A stretch of 64,000 nt of DNA from Rhizobium sp. Pop5. Lineage in GTDB: Bacteria > Pseudomonadota > Alphaproteobacteria > Rhizobiales > Rhizobiaceae. Within the stretch, counting starts at the first letter, position 1; every line of letters begins with the position of its first letter. Made by a program: the position numbers and the translations under genes. Location of the stretch: positions 390,825 through 454,824 of the forward strand of contig NZ_CP099398.1 of NCBI RefSeq assembly GCF_024721175.1, given 5' to 3'. Shown in pieces: positions 31,066 through 40,338 of the stretch. The notes under the pieces are model-generated. The model had not been told where the DNA came from and ran no database searches. It saw only the letters and a list, made by a program, of their open reading frames with translations.

Positions 31066-31974
31066 TCACGGCAATCGCGCTGCCTCCTGAACCATTATAT
31101 CTCGCATCCAGATATTTGCCGGATCTTTGTCGTGAAGTACCGGCCATTGGACTGCCTCGGTGAATGTCGGCAGCGCTATCGGGGGCGCAGTCATCCGCAA
31201 TGGTATCGTGTCCTCAAAAAGCCCAACTAGTCGTAACGGAACGGTTGCGATGCGATCGGTGCCCATTAGGGCGGCGGGGATCATGCTAAAGCTTGAAACA
31301 ACGACTTCGACCCGCCTCTTGAGGCCATGCTCCTGCAAGAAGCAATCTTCTATGGTAGGCTGCTGCGTCCGACCGAACCTAACTACCGCGTGCCCCATTG
31401 AAGAATACTCCTCGGCAGTAAGGGCTTCCTCAAGTTGTTTGTTATTACTGCAGCCGACGCAAGTCAGTCGTTCCTGAAATAGATCTATCTTAGGGTGCGC
31501 GCTCGACATGAATAGCGGTGGGCTAATAAGGAAGTCTACGTCGCCGCGTCGCAAAAGCTCGTCTGGATTGTCAGTAAGAGGCAGCAAGTCAAAACTAATG
31601 CCGGGTGCTTCCCGCGCAAGACGCTCCAGTATCTTCTGAAAAAGAACAACTGTAACGAAATCGCATAAGCTTACTCGGAAATGACGATCTGATTGATCAG
31701 GAGTAAATTTATCCCAGGGTATGATATTGAGCCGAATATGCTGTAAAGCCTCACGAATCGCAGGCGCGAGGTCTTCCGCACGCGGAGTTGGAACGAACTC
31801 ACGACCACGCATCGTAAATAGTTCATCGCGGAAATAGGAGCGGAGCCGGCGGACAGCTGCACTCATTGCGGGCTGGCTCAGATTAATGCTACGTGCCGCC
31901 GCAGTAAGGTTGCGCTCAATCATTAGTGCATCGAGCGCGACAAGGAGATTTAGATCGAGGCCCTTAAATCGCAT
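31066..31974 (-). CDS. nodD: NodD paralogue, LysR-type regulator
   Basis: A 302-residue Nod[44 protein letters not shown], effector segments [24 protein letters not shown]-specific [20 protein letters not shown] and [20 protein letters not shown]. It lies on the minus strand 151 bp after the luciferase-like monooxygenase gene and could be part of the nod-box unit that begins at 33.7 kb. No own nod box is evident directly upstream. Multiple nodD copies are usual in R. etli and S. fredii. Confidence 0.95.
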   Translation of the reverse strand: MRFKGLDLNLLVALDALMIERNLTAAARSINLSQPAMSAAVRRLRSYFRDELFTMRGREFVPTPRAEDLAPAIREALQHIRLNIIPWDKFTPDQSDRHFRVSLCDFVTVVLFQKILERLAREAPGISFDLLPLTDNPDELLRRGDVDFLISPPLFMSSAHPKIDLFQERLTCVGCSNNKQLEEALTAEEYSSMGHAVVRFGRTQQPTIEDCFLQEHGLKRRVEVVVSSFSMIPAALMGTDRIATVPLRLVGLFEDTIPLRMTAPPIALPTFTEAVQWPVLHDKDPANIWMRDIMVQEAARLP

Positions 31975-32125
31975 ATCTTTTAACTATCCAATAGTGCAGC
32001 CCATTCCACAATGGCTGTTCCTACGGCGATGGCTGAATTCGCCTTGACGCTCCTCAATCGATTTGAGGGCGCGGCCACAGAGACTTAATCTCTGTGATCG
32101 GAAAGCAACCTGAGGCCAGTCCAGA

Positions 32126-33151
32126 TTAAGCCATAACTCCAGAGTGAACGCTCGTTGCAGTGTAATAGGAAGCCTCCAATGGCAAATCACCAAACGCCAG
32201 CTGGCAAAGAAGATAATTAGCACCTGCTTCCTCGACATGATCGAGAAGATCTTGCCTAACTGAAGCAGCAGTACCAACTACGCACAACTGACAGTCTACT
32301 GCTGCATCAAAATCCGGCGGGAGGTTCTGAGGAGTCTGTATCCCGTTAATCTCGTACAGAAACCTAAAGCTCCGAAGCCACCGTTGATAAGCCGGGGCCG
32401 CGAGCGAAATGGCATGCTTCGTCGTGCTGCCGGCCACCACCATTCGGACCAACCCAAGGAACGGCGCCCGTTTCCTGCCCCCGGCGGTACGTCTCTCGTG
32501 TGCTCGGTAGGCATCAGTGATCTGGCGAACAGCAGAAGCAGGGCCCCCGCAGGCAAGATTTGTATCGTTCTCAGCCGCCCAGCGCGCAACCTCAGGACGA
32601 CTGGTTGTAATCCATGTCGGAGGCTGAGGACGTTGGTGTGGCCGCAACATCAACGGGACTTTGTCTAGTTCAAAGTGGTCGCCTTTGTAGGAAAGAGCCT
32701 GAGCTCCTTCCTTCATCGCTTGGATGACGATCTCGCTGGCTTCGAGATAGCGCGATGTCGCCACCTCCTCATCAATACCGAAAAAGCTCCATTCGATTGG
32801 TAAGGAGCCGCGCCCCATGCCCAACTCGAGCCTGCCACCGCTCAGATGATCCAGCATGCAAATTTCTTCAAACGCACGTAACGGATGATAAAGGTTCAAC
32901 AGCATAACCAAAGGACCGAGACGAAGATGCTGCGTGCGCTGAGCTACGCTTGCTAGAAATAGATTCGGCGAAGGTCCTCTGCCGTGGGGAGTACAGTGGT
33001 GCTCTGCGACGTGATATCCATAAAAGCCAAGGCGATCGCAGACCTCTGCCAACTTCATCCGATCTTCATACTGGCGCCCAATCTCCCTTCCGTCTTCGTC
33101 CAAATGGTCGAAGATACCAACCATCAGCTTTGCGGGAAGAGAGTTTGTCAT
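32126..33151 (-). CDS. Luciferase-like (LLM) flavin monooxygenase
   Basis: A 341-residue bacterial-luciferase-fold monooxygenase: LMVGIFDHLDEDGREIGRQY, AEVCDRLGFYGYHVAEHHCT, FLASVAQRTQHLRLGPLVML and the family signature DHLSGGRLELGMGRGS. It needs reduced FMN from a partner reductase, not seen here. GGAG lies upstream of the ATG. In NGR234 a flavin monooxygenase under nod-box control (y4wF in y4wEFG) is linked to indole-acetic acid formation; whether this gene is its counterpart is inference. It is downstream of the nod box at 33679-33723 with one small gene between, and upstream of nodD. Confidence 0.87.
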   Translation of the reverse strand: MTNSLPAKLMVGIFDHLDEDGREIGRQYEDRMKLAEVCDRLGFYGYHVAEHHCTPHGRGPSPNLFLASVAQRTQHLRLGPLVMLLNLYHPLRAFEEICMLDHLSGGRLELGMGRGSLPIEWSFFGIDEEVATSRYLEASEIVIQAMKEGAQALSYKGDHFELDKVPLMLRPHQRPQPPTWITTSRPEVARWAAENDTNLACGGPASAVRQITDAYRAHERRTAGGRKRAPFLGLVRMVVAGSTTKHAISLAAPAYQRWLRSFRFLYEINGIQTPQNLPPDFDAAVDCQLCVVGTAASVRQDLLDHVEEAGANYLLCQLAFGDLPLEASYYTATSVHSGVMA

Positions 33152-33274
33152 TTAAATGTCTCCAAGTTTGGCGGCGAATTTTCGGTGACCAAGACCGGAG
33201 GGTGGCCCCGATGTCTTTCGCCAGGAATCATCGAAAAGCTGCTGGTTCTAAAAAACGATGCTGACGCCGATGAG

Positions 33275-33565
33275 CTAATCATAATGCTCACGTTGAAATG
33301 ACATTGAATCATTCGTATTCATGTATGACTTCGCGGTGGGTAACACCCCATCTCGCATACCCACAGCTCCGTTCACTTTTGAGAAGCCAAGGATTGGCAA
33401 GATCGGATAGTGGTTGTTCAGCTTTTGTGGCGACCCAAATGTGTTAAAGCTGGTATTCGGTTTAATGCGACGAGGCTCCTGCAGTAGGCGAAGAAAGGAC
33501 CCAGAGCTATGTCTCGGCGCTTGATTGGCAGACGAGAGCGCCTTCTGCAGTTCCACGTTGGCCAT
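33275..33565 (-). CDS. Small unknown gene directly downstream of a nod box
   Basis: A 96-residue frame from an ATG at 33565 with GGAG 6 bases upstream: MANVELQKALSSANQAPRHS, then a Pro/Ser/Asn-rich tail. I recognise no domain. It starts 113 bp from the nod box and could be a real flavonoid-induced gene, a decayed gene remnant, or a spurious frame. Conservation of the protein would decide. Confidence 0.35.
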   Translation of the reverse strand: MANVELQKALSSANQAPRHSSGSFLRLLQEPRRIKPNTSFNTFGSPQKLNNHYPILPILGFSKVNGAVGMRDGVLPTAKSYMNTNDSMSFQREHYD

Positions 33566-33678
33566 GTTCGTCTCCATTTACCGGCCAGGTCTGTGACCTT
33601 GCCCTCGGCTGCTCTCGGTGGAGCAACATCATGGGGTCCCCAATTCATAATCGAGGTGTTTAATAACATCCCATGGCT

Positions 33679-33723
33679 TCGTAAAATTGATTGTTTGTAT
33701 GGCATTGATCCACCAGGTGAATA
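33679..33723 (-). promoter_or_regulatory. nod box upstream of the LLM monooxygenase unit
   Basis: Minus strand: ATTCA, 7 bases, GATC, 6 bases, ATACAAACAATCAATTTTAC. The distal half is perfect (CAAACAATCAATTTTAC); the first half has two mismatches. It points toward the small gene, the LLM monooxygenase and nodD. Confidence 0.83.
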
Positions 33724-33976
33724 ACCAGGAATCTTCACCGTCAAAGGGTTGCTGATCGAACTAGCATACGGTCGACCCAGGCGAGATCACGGCCCCTTCC
33801 GAAGGTGGAAGGATCAGGAGCCAGTGCGGTTTTGGCCGCAGCGCAACAGCGCCGATACCAGAAATAGATGTGACGCAGTTGGCTTCCGCGTCTTTCGTGC
33901 ACGCTGTTGTATGTCCTTAACATTCCCCATCTTAACTTCATAGGATCACAGGTTTTACGATAGGGAAATTGCTCTC

Positions 33977-34797
33977 AACCCTTCAAACTGGACCAATTTT
34001 GGTTAGAGTTTTCCGGTGCATTTTCCTGGCTGGGAAAAGGAACGGAACACGATGAAGGCATCGCAGTTTTCGGACGCTCAGAAGCCGTTCATTTTGAAGC
34101 AGGGTGATGAGGGCGTCTCGATCGCGGAGATTTGTCGCAAGGCGGGGATCAGTCAGACGACTTACTTCAACTGGAAGAAAAAGTACGCCGGCATGTTGCC
34201 GCCAGAGATGAAGAGGCGCAAGCAGCTTGAGGACGGGAATTCGCGATTGAAGAAGATCGTCGCGGATCTGACGTTGGACCGTGAGATGCTGCAGGACGCC
34301 ATCCGCCGAAAGCTCTAAGGCCTGAGGGGTAGCGGGAGGTGGTGTCATGTGCCGCGATTGGGCGATCTCGATCCGGCGTGCCTGTGGCGCGTTGAACTTC
34401 GATCGGTCGACCGATCACTACATCTCTCGCCGCGCCGAGGCCGGTCTAGACCTGTGAGCGCGGGTGCGCTACGGCTATCGTCGCGTGCATGTGCTTTTGG
34501 AACGCGAGGGTTGGGGCACCAACATCAAGCGAACCTATCGCATTTACAGGGACTTGGGACTGCAGCTGCGGAATAAGACTCGGAAGCGCCGTTTTAAGGC
34601 GAAACTTCGCGAGGATCGGCAAATGGCTGTCGGACCAAATGACGTGTGGGCGATGGACTTCGTGCACGACCAGCTCGCAACCGGAAAGAAACTGCGGGTC
34701 CTGACGGTGGTCGCCACCTTCTCACGCTATGTTCCCGCGCTTGATCCGCCTCACAGCTATCGAGGTGAAGATGTCGTGCAGACGTTGGGACGGGTGT
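33977..34797 (+). pseudogene. IS3-family element remnant, diverged copy
   Basis: OrfA (34016-34318, 100 residues, MKASQFSDAQKPFILKQGDE) is complete, but OrfB (from about 34347) has a stop after the first third and ends abruptly at 34797 after DVVQTLGRV. It is a relative, clearly less than identical, of copies A and B. The right half of the element is missing. Confidence 0.85.
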
Positions 34798-34951
34798 GAC
34801 GATTTTCGTTATAGTGCGCACTATGAGTCCGATTACGCAACATACGTATTGAACCCTCATTCTCTAATCGAGGCGCCGTTACGTGGAACCGCATTTCCTT
34901 TCCCGAAGAAATAACCTACCTCACGGCATCTCTATGAAAGGTGACGAGGCG

Positions 34952-35473
34952 TTAGGTTTGACTGGCCCGTCCACGCGTCTGTAACGGCTGCCCGATCTTC
35001 CAAAGCATGCTTGTGTCGATCTCAAGCTCGACTCCAACCTTGCCCGCACCTGTGACTACGGTAGGATAAGAAAAAAGGGCGGTGTCGATCAGTACAGCGA
35101 TCTTCTGGAGACCGAATGGTGATACGCTTCCTGACGGGTAGCCGAAGAGATCGAGTACCTGTTCTTTCTGAGCAAGCTCGGCTCGTTTCCATCCATACGT
35201 GCCAGCAACCGCTTTCATGTCAATCTTTGAAGGTGATGGCAGCAAAACGGCACAAAGGTGGCGCGCAGGATGAGACCGGCGCATCACATCGTTCGCTTTC
35301 TGCTCGGCAATAATCATCGTCTTTGCAACGCGCCCCACGGGAACGCCGATAGCGGAGGCTAAATCGGAAGGAGATGTAATAGGGGTGGCGAACTCACTAT
35401 AGCGCCACAATCGTACCGTCGACGCTCCGATCTGGTGCAGTTCAGCAAGTACGTTCGGATGAACGTCCAACAT
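34952..35473 (-). CDS. YbaK/ProX-family aminoacyl-tRNA deacylase
   Basis: A 173-residue YbaK-type protein: MLDVHPNVLAELHQIGASTV, conserved Lys in VGRVAKTMIIAE, and the substrate-pocket motif GYPSGSVSPFGL. The family hydrolyses mischarged tRNA such as Cys-tRNA(Pro) in trans. The ATG at 35473 fits the family better than the start 7 codons upstream. It ends in a poorly conserved tail after LQTRGR. It lies 86 bp after the DUF6875-like gene on the same strand. It could protect against a noncanonical amino acid; no direct evidence. Confidence 0.85.
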   Translation of the reverse strand: MLDVHPNVLAELHQIGASTVRLWRYSEFATPITSPSDLASAIGVPVGRVAKTMIIAEQKANDVMRRSHPARHLCAVLLPSPSKIDMKAVAGTYGWKRAELAQKEQVLDLFGYPSGSVSPFGLQKIAVLIDTALFSYPTVVTGAGKVGVELEIDTSMLWKIGQPLQTRGRASQT

Positions 35474-35558
35474 AGTCGTTTCCTTCCGGTTCACCTGGTA
35501 GGACGATCGAGGATAGCTGTTTCAGCGACTGCGAGTACAGCCCTCTTGCGAGTAAGTT

Positions 35559-36254
35559 TCAGGCGGTTCGCTCCAAAAGCTGCCTAATGCGGCGGCGACC
35601 CTCGTTCCCAAAAATACTGAAGTAAGCCTCCAGGCACTTATCGCTATCGAGCATGAAAGGAGCATCATATTTGGTGATATGCCGAATAGCCAAGGCTGGA
35701 ACCGTTGTGTCGAGCGGTCGAAACATCCTGTTGTGCAAACCGGGCTCCGGGCAACCTGGATAAAATTCACCGATCATGAAACCTTCCTGAATGAAGTCGG
35801 GCTTCAGCCGTTTTTGCAGTTGACCAATCCTGATGATCTCTCCTTCATCCTGTATTCCAGGAAGGGCAATGATAATGGCCTTATAGATCCAGTCGCCCGT
35901 TCGATCGTTGAAGGACTTTACGGGTTTCATCTGGCTGAAGACGGCGAGCATACGCGCCAAATCGTTTTCGATTTCGTCAACTGCAACAGCTTGCGACGCG
36001 GCAACCCGTAAAAGCCCCTTCGTCAGAGCCTCGGGAACGAAAGGGCAAACGCTCCCGTCCCGACCTAAATGAGGATGTGGATTGGAGAGGAATTCTGAGG
36101 CATACCGAGCAAATTTCTGAAGAGCTGCGTTTGCATACTCATCATAGGCGTTGTATCCCGCATCAATATTCTTTTCCAGAATTTCGCCCACTGTCATCAA
36201 TGGACCAATCGTCCCGAAAGGTTGGCTGTAATCTTTCCAAATCTCTTTATTCAT
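35559..36254 (-). CDS. Conserved hypothetical protein, DUF6875-like
   Basis: A 231-residue soluble protein starting MNKEIWKDYSQPF. Segments RDGSVCPFVPEALTKGLLRV and PLDTTVPALAIRHITKYDAP resemble DUF6875 proteins, which occur in biosynthetic gene neighbourhoods; the role is unknown. No catalytic motif can be named. The leader contains a large two-part hairpin (36290-36364). A longer frame runs upstream to 36398 through that hairpin and is rejected. YbaK follows on the same strand. Confidence 0.6.
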   Translation of the reverse strand: MNKEIWKDYSQPFGTIGPLMTVGEILEKNIDAGYNAYDEYANAALQKFARYASEFLSNPHPHLGRDGSVCPFVPEALTKGLLRVAASQAVAVDEIENDLARMLAVFSQMKPVKSFNDRTGDWIYKAIIIALPGIQDEGEIIRIGQLQKRLKPDFIQEGFMIGEFYPGCPEPGLHNRMFRPLDTTVPALAIRHITKYDAPFMLDSDKCLEAYFSIFGNEGRRRIRQLLERTA

Positions 36255-36289
36255 TTCGGATCCCTGGTTCGAAAAGCCACGTGCAAAAC

Positions 36290-36364
36290 GGAAGGTCGGG
36301 CTCTTGCATGCCAGCTCGGGCGGCGGGCGAGCTGGTCGGGGGCCAATCAAGAGACCGACCTTCC
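36290..36364 (-). promoter_or_regulatory. Nested hairpin in the leader of the DUF6875-like gene
   Basis: Outer arms GGAAGGTCGG/CCGACCTTCC, continued by CTCTTG/CAAGAG-like pairing (one bulge), enclose an inner stem CCAGCTCG/CGAGCTGG. It ends 36 bp before the start codon. It could be a riboswitch-like or protein-binding leader, or an attenuator. Confidence 0.6.
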
Positions 36365-36402
36365 ATCGGAAGCGAAGCTCCCGAATTTTTGGTAGCACTC
36401 GT

Positions 36403-36428
36403 AGTTACACTTGTGTAACTGTTTTTTT
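36403..36428. promoter_or_regulatory. Palindrome AGTTACACTTGTGTAACT with T-run
   Basis: A perfect 18-bp dyad in the divergent region between the DUF6875-like gene and the winged-helix gene, followed on the plus strand by G and seven T. It could be an operator of the TetR/GntR kind, or a plus-strand terminator; no plus-strand gene ends there, so an operator seems more likely. Confidence 0.55.
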
Positions 36429-36608
36429 AAATGGATGTGAAAACAAGAGCGGGGGCTCGTGCACGATGAAGGTTAGTCTCACGACCGCCCGCAAATTCTT
36501 ATATTCGTCGTAGTTATGAAGACATACATATGATAAATGTCGCCGCGATGGGATCCGGTAACAGGCTTTGGGTGAAAACAGAACGACCCATTGCGCAGAG
36601 GCGTGGCC

Positions 36609-37151
36609 GTGGCGAAGACAACACGAAGAGAAATATATACGCCAGAACAGATCGACGTCGGCGTAAAGCATAAGCTTGAGAAAATTGACTCGTTTTTGTC
36701 AGATCTCTTTAGCGAAAATTCCGAAGAAAAACTATTCCTGAGGAATATTCTTGGATTGATGCTTAAAGTATATCATATGGACGCCAATAACAAACCCATG
36801 ACGAAGATGCAGGCGTGTCGCTATCTGCCTTTCAAAAACCAGACTGTTTGCCAAAAGTATGTCGAGGCAGCGCATTTGCGTGGGTTCATCGACATCACTC
36901 GGGATAAAACGGACAAGCGGCGTCTGATTGTTGTTCCAAAGGAGCCGTTGGTTGTCTATGTCAATGAATATATAGCTGACTTCCTTGATGACTGCCGTAG
37001 AGCGATTGACAGTGCCGCTCAAGTAGCTACGCTTCCTGAGGAAGGGATGGCAACGGCAAGTTCTTCATCTATTGATAAATCGCCAGCGTCTTCTGGGGCA
37101 CCTGTGGGTTCCTCTCAAAAGAGAGTCGATCGAAAAGCCAGGAAATTTTAG
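36609..37151 (+). CDS. Winged-helix (MarR-like) DNA-binding protein
   Basis: A 180-residue protein. The middle holds a winged helix: MTKMQACRYLPFKNQTVCQK, then YVEAAHLRGFIDITRDKTDK with RRLIVV as the wing, as in MarR-type proteins. The N-terminal part is charged, the C-terminus Ser/Pro-rich and basic (SSQKRVDRKARKF). GTG 36609 is chosen because AGAGG lies 7 bases upstream. It is divergent from the DUF6875-like gene, with a palindrome between, so it may regulate that unit. AT-rich codon use suggests recent acquisition. Confidence 0.62.
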   Translation: MAKTTRREIYTPEQIDVGVKHKLEKIDSFLSDLFSENSEEKLFLRNILGLMLKVYHMDANNKPMTKMQACRYLPFKNQTVCQKYVEAAHLRGFIDITRDKTDKRRLIVVPKEPLVVYVNEYIADFLDDCRRAIDSAAQVATLPEEGMATASSSSIDKSPASSGAPVGSSQKRVDRKARKF

Positions 37152-37548
37152 CGAGTTTTATTGTGGGAAAGCAAAAGTAAGAAGCCGGTCTCGCGCGCGT
37201 TTATCCTTTCATCAATCAAATGTTTCCTCCGTAAACAAGCTTCATCGAGGTAACCCGCTTCGCTTAACCGGCCTGACGGCCGGTGCAGGCGCTGCTAGGG
37301 GGAGCGGCTGTATCGTCGTTTCGGCCAAGAAACTGCGCGGGAAGTTCGGCGGCATCCTCAGCCTTATCACCTTGGCATTTACGCTATCTTTTTAGGCGAG
37401 GCGGAAACCGCTGACGCGGTCCTCCATCTCTTGGTCGAGACAGTGTGACCTGCCACTGAATTTTCATCCGGCGTCTGACCTGCCACTGAGAATTTCTGAA
37501 ACGCTCCCAAACGTTGGACCACCGGATGCTAGAGTTTTCCGGCTTCAT

Positions 37549-38363
37549 TCAGGGAGGCGGGCTGGTTGCGCCTCCCGAATTCACCAACGAGATCGGCACC
37601 TTGTTGCCGATCGCACCATGAGGTCTTTCCTCATTGTAGTATCTACGCCAATCCTCCATCTTTTCGCGGGCATCCGCAAGGGTCAGGAACCAATGCTGGT
37701 TCAGGCATTCTGCACGGAAGCGGCCATTGAACGCTTCGATGAAAGCATTATCAGTCGGCTTGCCGGGGCGTGAGAAGTCCAACGTCACACCCTTGGAATA
37801 GGCCCACAGGTCCAAGTCGCGCGACACGAACTCGGTCCCTTGGTCGACACGGATCGTTTTCGGATAGCCGGCTTTTTGGCACACCCGTTCAAGGGTTTGC
37901 ACAACGTCTTCGCCTCTATAGCTATGACGTGGATCAAGCACCGGCACGTAGCGCGAGAAGGTGTCGACCACCGTCAGCACGCGCAGTTTCTTACCCGTTG
38001 CGAGTTGGTCGTGAACGAAGTCCATCGCCCAGACGTCGTTGGGTCCGACGGCCATGTGCCGATCCTCGCGAAGCTTGGCTTTTACCCCCGCTTCGGTGTC
38101 TTGTTCCGCAACTGTAGCCCCAAGTCCCTGTAAATGCGGTAGGTTCGCTTGATGTTGGTGCCCCAACCCTCGCGTTCCAACAGCACATGCACGCGGCGAT
38201 AGCCGTACCGCACACGGATCTCGCAGATCTCGCGAATACGACGTTCCAGACCGGCCTGATCAGCACGGCGAGAGGTATAGTGGTGAGTTGATCGATCGAA
38301 GTTCAACGCTCCACAAGCACGTCGGATCGAGATCGCCCAATCGCAGCACATGCCTTTCACCAT
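37549..38363 (-). pseudogene. IS3-family OrfB, copy B, frameshifted
   Basis: Same protein as copy A OrfB, but five C instead of six near 38087 shift the frame after QLRNKTPKRG. The catalytic part continues in the other frame. A sequencing error in the homopolymer would give the same picture. Confidence 0.88.
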
Positions 38364-38383
38364 CTCCCGCTTCCGAGCAGGCC

Positions 38384-38686
38384 TTAGAGCTTTCGGCGGA
38401 TGACATCCTGCAACATCTCGCGGTCCAGCGTCAGATCCGCGACGATCTTCTTCAGGCGCGAATTCTCGTCCTCGAGCTGTTTCAGCCTCTTCATCTCCGG
38501 TGGCAGCATGCCCGCGTATTTTTTCTTCCAGTTGAAATAAGTCGCCTGGCTGATCCCCGCCTTCCTGCAGATTTCAGCAACCGACACGCCTTCATCACCT
38601 TGCTTCAGAATGAACGCCTTCTGAGCGTCCGAAAACTGCGACGCTTTCATCGTCTTCTGGTCCCTTTCCCAGCCAGGAAAATGCAC
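38384..38686 (-). CDS. IS3-family OrfA, copy B
   Basis: 100 residues, same sequence as OrfA of copy A, with the HTH and coiled coil intact. Without a working OrfB it may act only as a regulator of related elements. Confidence 0.92.
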   Translation of the reverse strand: MHFPGWERDQKTMKASQFSDAQKAFILKQGDEGVSVAEICRKAGISQATYFNWKKKYAGMLPPEMKRLKQLEDENSRLKKIVADLTLDREMLQDVIRRKL

Positions 38687-38732
38687 CGGAAAACTCTAAC
38701 CAAAACTGGTCCAGTTTGAAGGGTTCAGATCA

Positions 38733-39992
38733 AAGTGCACAAGATGGTGGCGAATGGGAACGTAGGGTCGTCGCCTCGATCGCCAAGAAATTGAAAAGGG
38801 GCCAGCGAGGAGCGCCTTTTGGCTCGCATCGCCGGGTCCGCGATCAAGGCCCTCGACGGAGCGGTGCCGAAATTGCCGAACAGGCGATACTTTCGGCTCT
38901 GGTCCGCAAATACAAGACTGGCGGTTCCTAAGCAGCGAGCCCAGGCGGTGCCACGTTCCTCCTACGGCATTTCATTATCCACGCATGTTACCGAGGCTGC
39001 TGAGCCTGCTCGAATTCCGGAACAATGCAGCACATCGGGTCCGCCATCGCGGCGCTGGAATGGCTCAAGCGTCTGATCGACGAGGACGACAGACGGATCG
39101 ACCCGTATCGATCCGAGACCTGGCTGTAGGCCTGAAGGCCTAGCATCCTGCCGTATTTCACGTTTACCAGGGCGTCGCCTTGCGCTGTGGCGGCAAATAA
39201 TAGGCCGTCGCTCGAAGCCGGAGTGCCCATGGATCGGTAACCCCGCCTGCGCCTCGACCACCCTGGCTAGCGCCCGGTCGTAGGCTTCGCTCTCGACATG
39301 CCACTGTCGAACACGGATTAACACCCACAAGGTGTGGGTGTCTGTGGCATCGGCCATCATGCGCAGGCCAAAGCTAGTCTCTTCTGCGAGGATGACGTTC
39401 ATCGCAGGGCGCTCCTGTACGCAGATGACTGAATGCTTCGCAGAAGCCAGTCGCAGCATCCACGTCTGGACGTCGCCTTCGCAATCGAGCCGCCCGGAAT
39501 CGTAACAGCCCGAGCTGGCGCGGCCAAGCTCGCGTAACCGGATGTCGAGGTGAGCTTGAGATTTGCCAGCTATCCTCCTGTCGCAACGGCCCCGCGAGAC
39601 GATCGCTGTCGGCCACAGCCTGGGCCGGAACAAGTGCAGGTCTGAGATCGCCATAGCGTCGGGACCCGCCCAAGCATTGCCCAATAGGTCTCGTGTTTCT
39701 TTTCGCATCCGGTGGATCTTTTACTTGACACATCCGGCCATAGCATCTGCCAATAGGGACAAGGCCCGCGGCACCAAGCGGCGCATCCGCGCCCACTATC
39801 GTGCGGAGGGCCACTAACAATTCACCAGGTTTCAGAGTGAATCAGCAGCAACAAAAATCGACGGCAAACTCGATGGGGGCTACGCGGATGGGGGCGCGCT
39901 TACTGAGCGCCGAGTCTCAACTGTACCGTCGCCACCGAACTTTGGAGCTGTCGATCCTGTTCAGGACGTTCATTCAGAACCCTACTCGGTTT
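38733..39992. other. 1.26 kb without a recognised gene
   Basis: Several frames up to about 250 codons are open (for example on the minus strand 38962-39708), but codon content and protein composition look like GC-rich noise or decayed genes, and no family was recognised. The right end contains the control region of the peptide operon. Confidence 0.45.
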
Positions 39993-40008
39993 GTCGTGCT
40001 TGCGACAG
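39993..40008 (+). promoter_or_regulatory. NifA upstream activator site of the peptide operon
   Basis: TGTCGTGCTTGCGACA fits TGT-N10-ACA exactly and begins 108 bp upstream of the -24 element (92 bp from end to -24), almost the spacing seen at nifH. Confidence 0.82.
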
Positions 40009-40100
40009 CGTGATGTGCGGTTTGGCACGTCTCGGCGCTCTAGGGCAGCCATTGAATAACATACAGAACAGTTTTCTGATGCTTTTCGCTCCTTCTGCAT

Positions 40101-40116
40101 TGGCACGAATCTTGAA
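40101..40116 (+). promoter_or_regulatory. Sigma54 promoter of the peptide operon
   Basis: TGGCACGAATCTTGAA: perfect -24 TGGCAC and TTGAA at the -12 position, i.e. GG-N10-GA, the same variant as the nifH promoter in this window. It ends 78 bp before the precursor start. Confidence 0.75.
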
Positions 40117-40194
40117 CCTTTTTGTTGCGCGCCGCTAGGAGCTCCCAACGGGGGCCTTGGCATCTTCTCAATCCAGCTCTGAACGGAGACACCA

Positions 40195-40320
40195 ATGATG
40201 AACAACATGGCAGCCTATCGTGTAACCGAATTAACCCCTCAAGAAGCAGCTGAAACCTCCGGAGGTTGGTATTTTTGGGTTTACTTGTTTTTGCGACGTT
40301 ACGGACACTTGTTTGGTTGA
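40195..40320 (+). CDS. Double-glycine leader peptide precursor (microcin-like)
   Basis: A 41-residue peptide. Residues 1-24 form a leader, MMNNMAAYRVTELTPQEAAE then TSGG, with the hydrophobic/acidic pattern and GG that C39 peptidases cut. The mature part would be WYFWVYLFLRRYGHLFG, 17 residues, very aromatic and cationic, without Cys. GGAGA lies 6 bases upstream. HlyD and a C39-type ABC exporter follow, and a NifA site plus sigma54 promoter precede it. It is therefore probably a peptide secreted by nitrogen-fixing cells, an antimicrobial or a signal. No modification enzyme is adjacent. An alternative start 1 codon downstream changes little. I know of no named homologue. Confidence 0.78.
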   Translation: MMNNMAAYRVTELTPQEAAETSGGWYFWVYLFLRRYGHLFG

Positions 40321-40338
40321 TAAGCGAGCTGGCTCTCG

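Larger units (their letters stand above)
37446..38732 (-). mobile_element. IS3-family element, copy B (1287 bp)
   Basis: Nearly identical to copy A (21650-22937). It differs by a patch near the left end, where a second TGACCTGCCACTGA occurs at 37474, and by a 1-base deletion in a C-run near 38087 that breaks orfB. It is therefore probably not self-mobile. Confidence 0.92.

Noticed and set aside
36403..36428. Hairpin plus T-run as a Rho-independent terminator
   Set aside because: No plus-strand gene ends before it; an operator role is as likely, so it is reported only as a palindrome.
38962..39708. 248-codon minus-strand frame upstream of the peptide operon
   Set aside because: No recognisable domain or start signal; kept only as an unassigned stretch.
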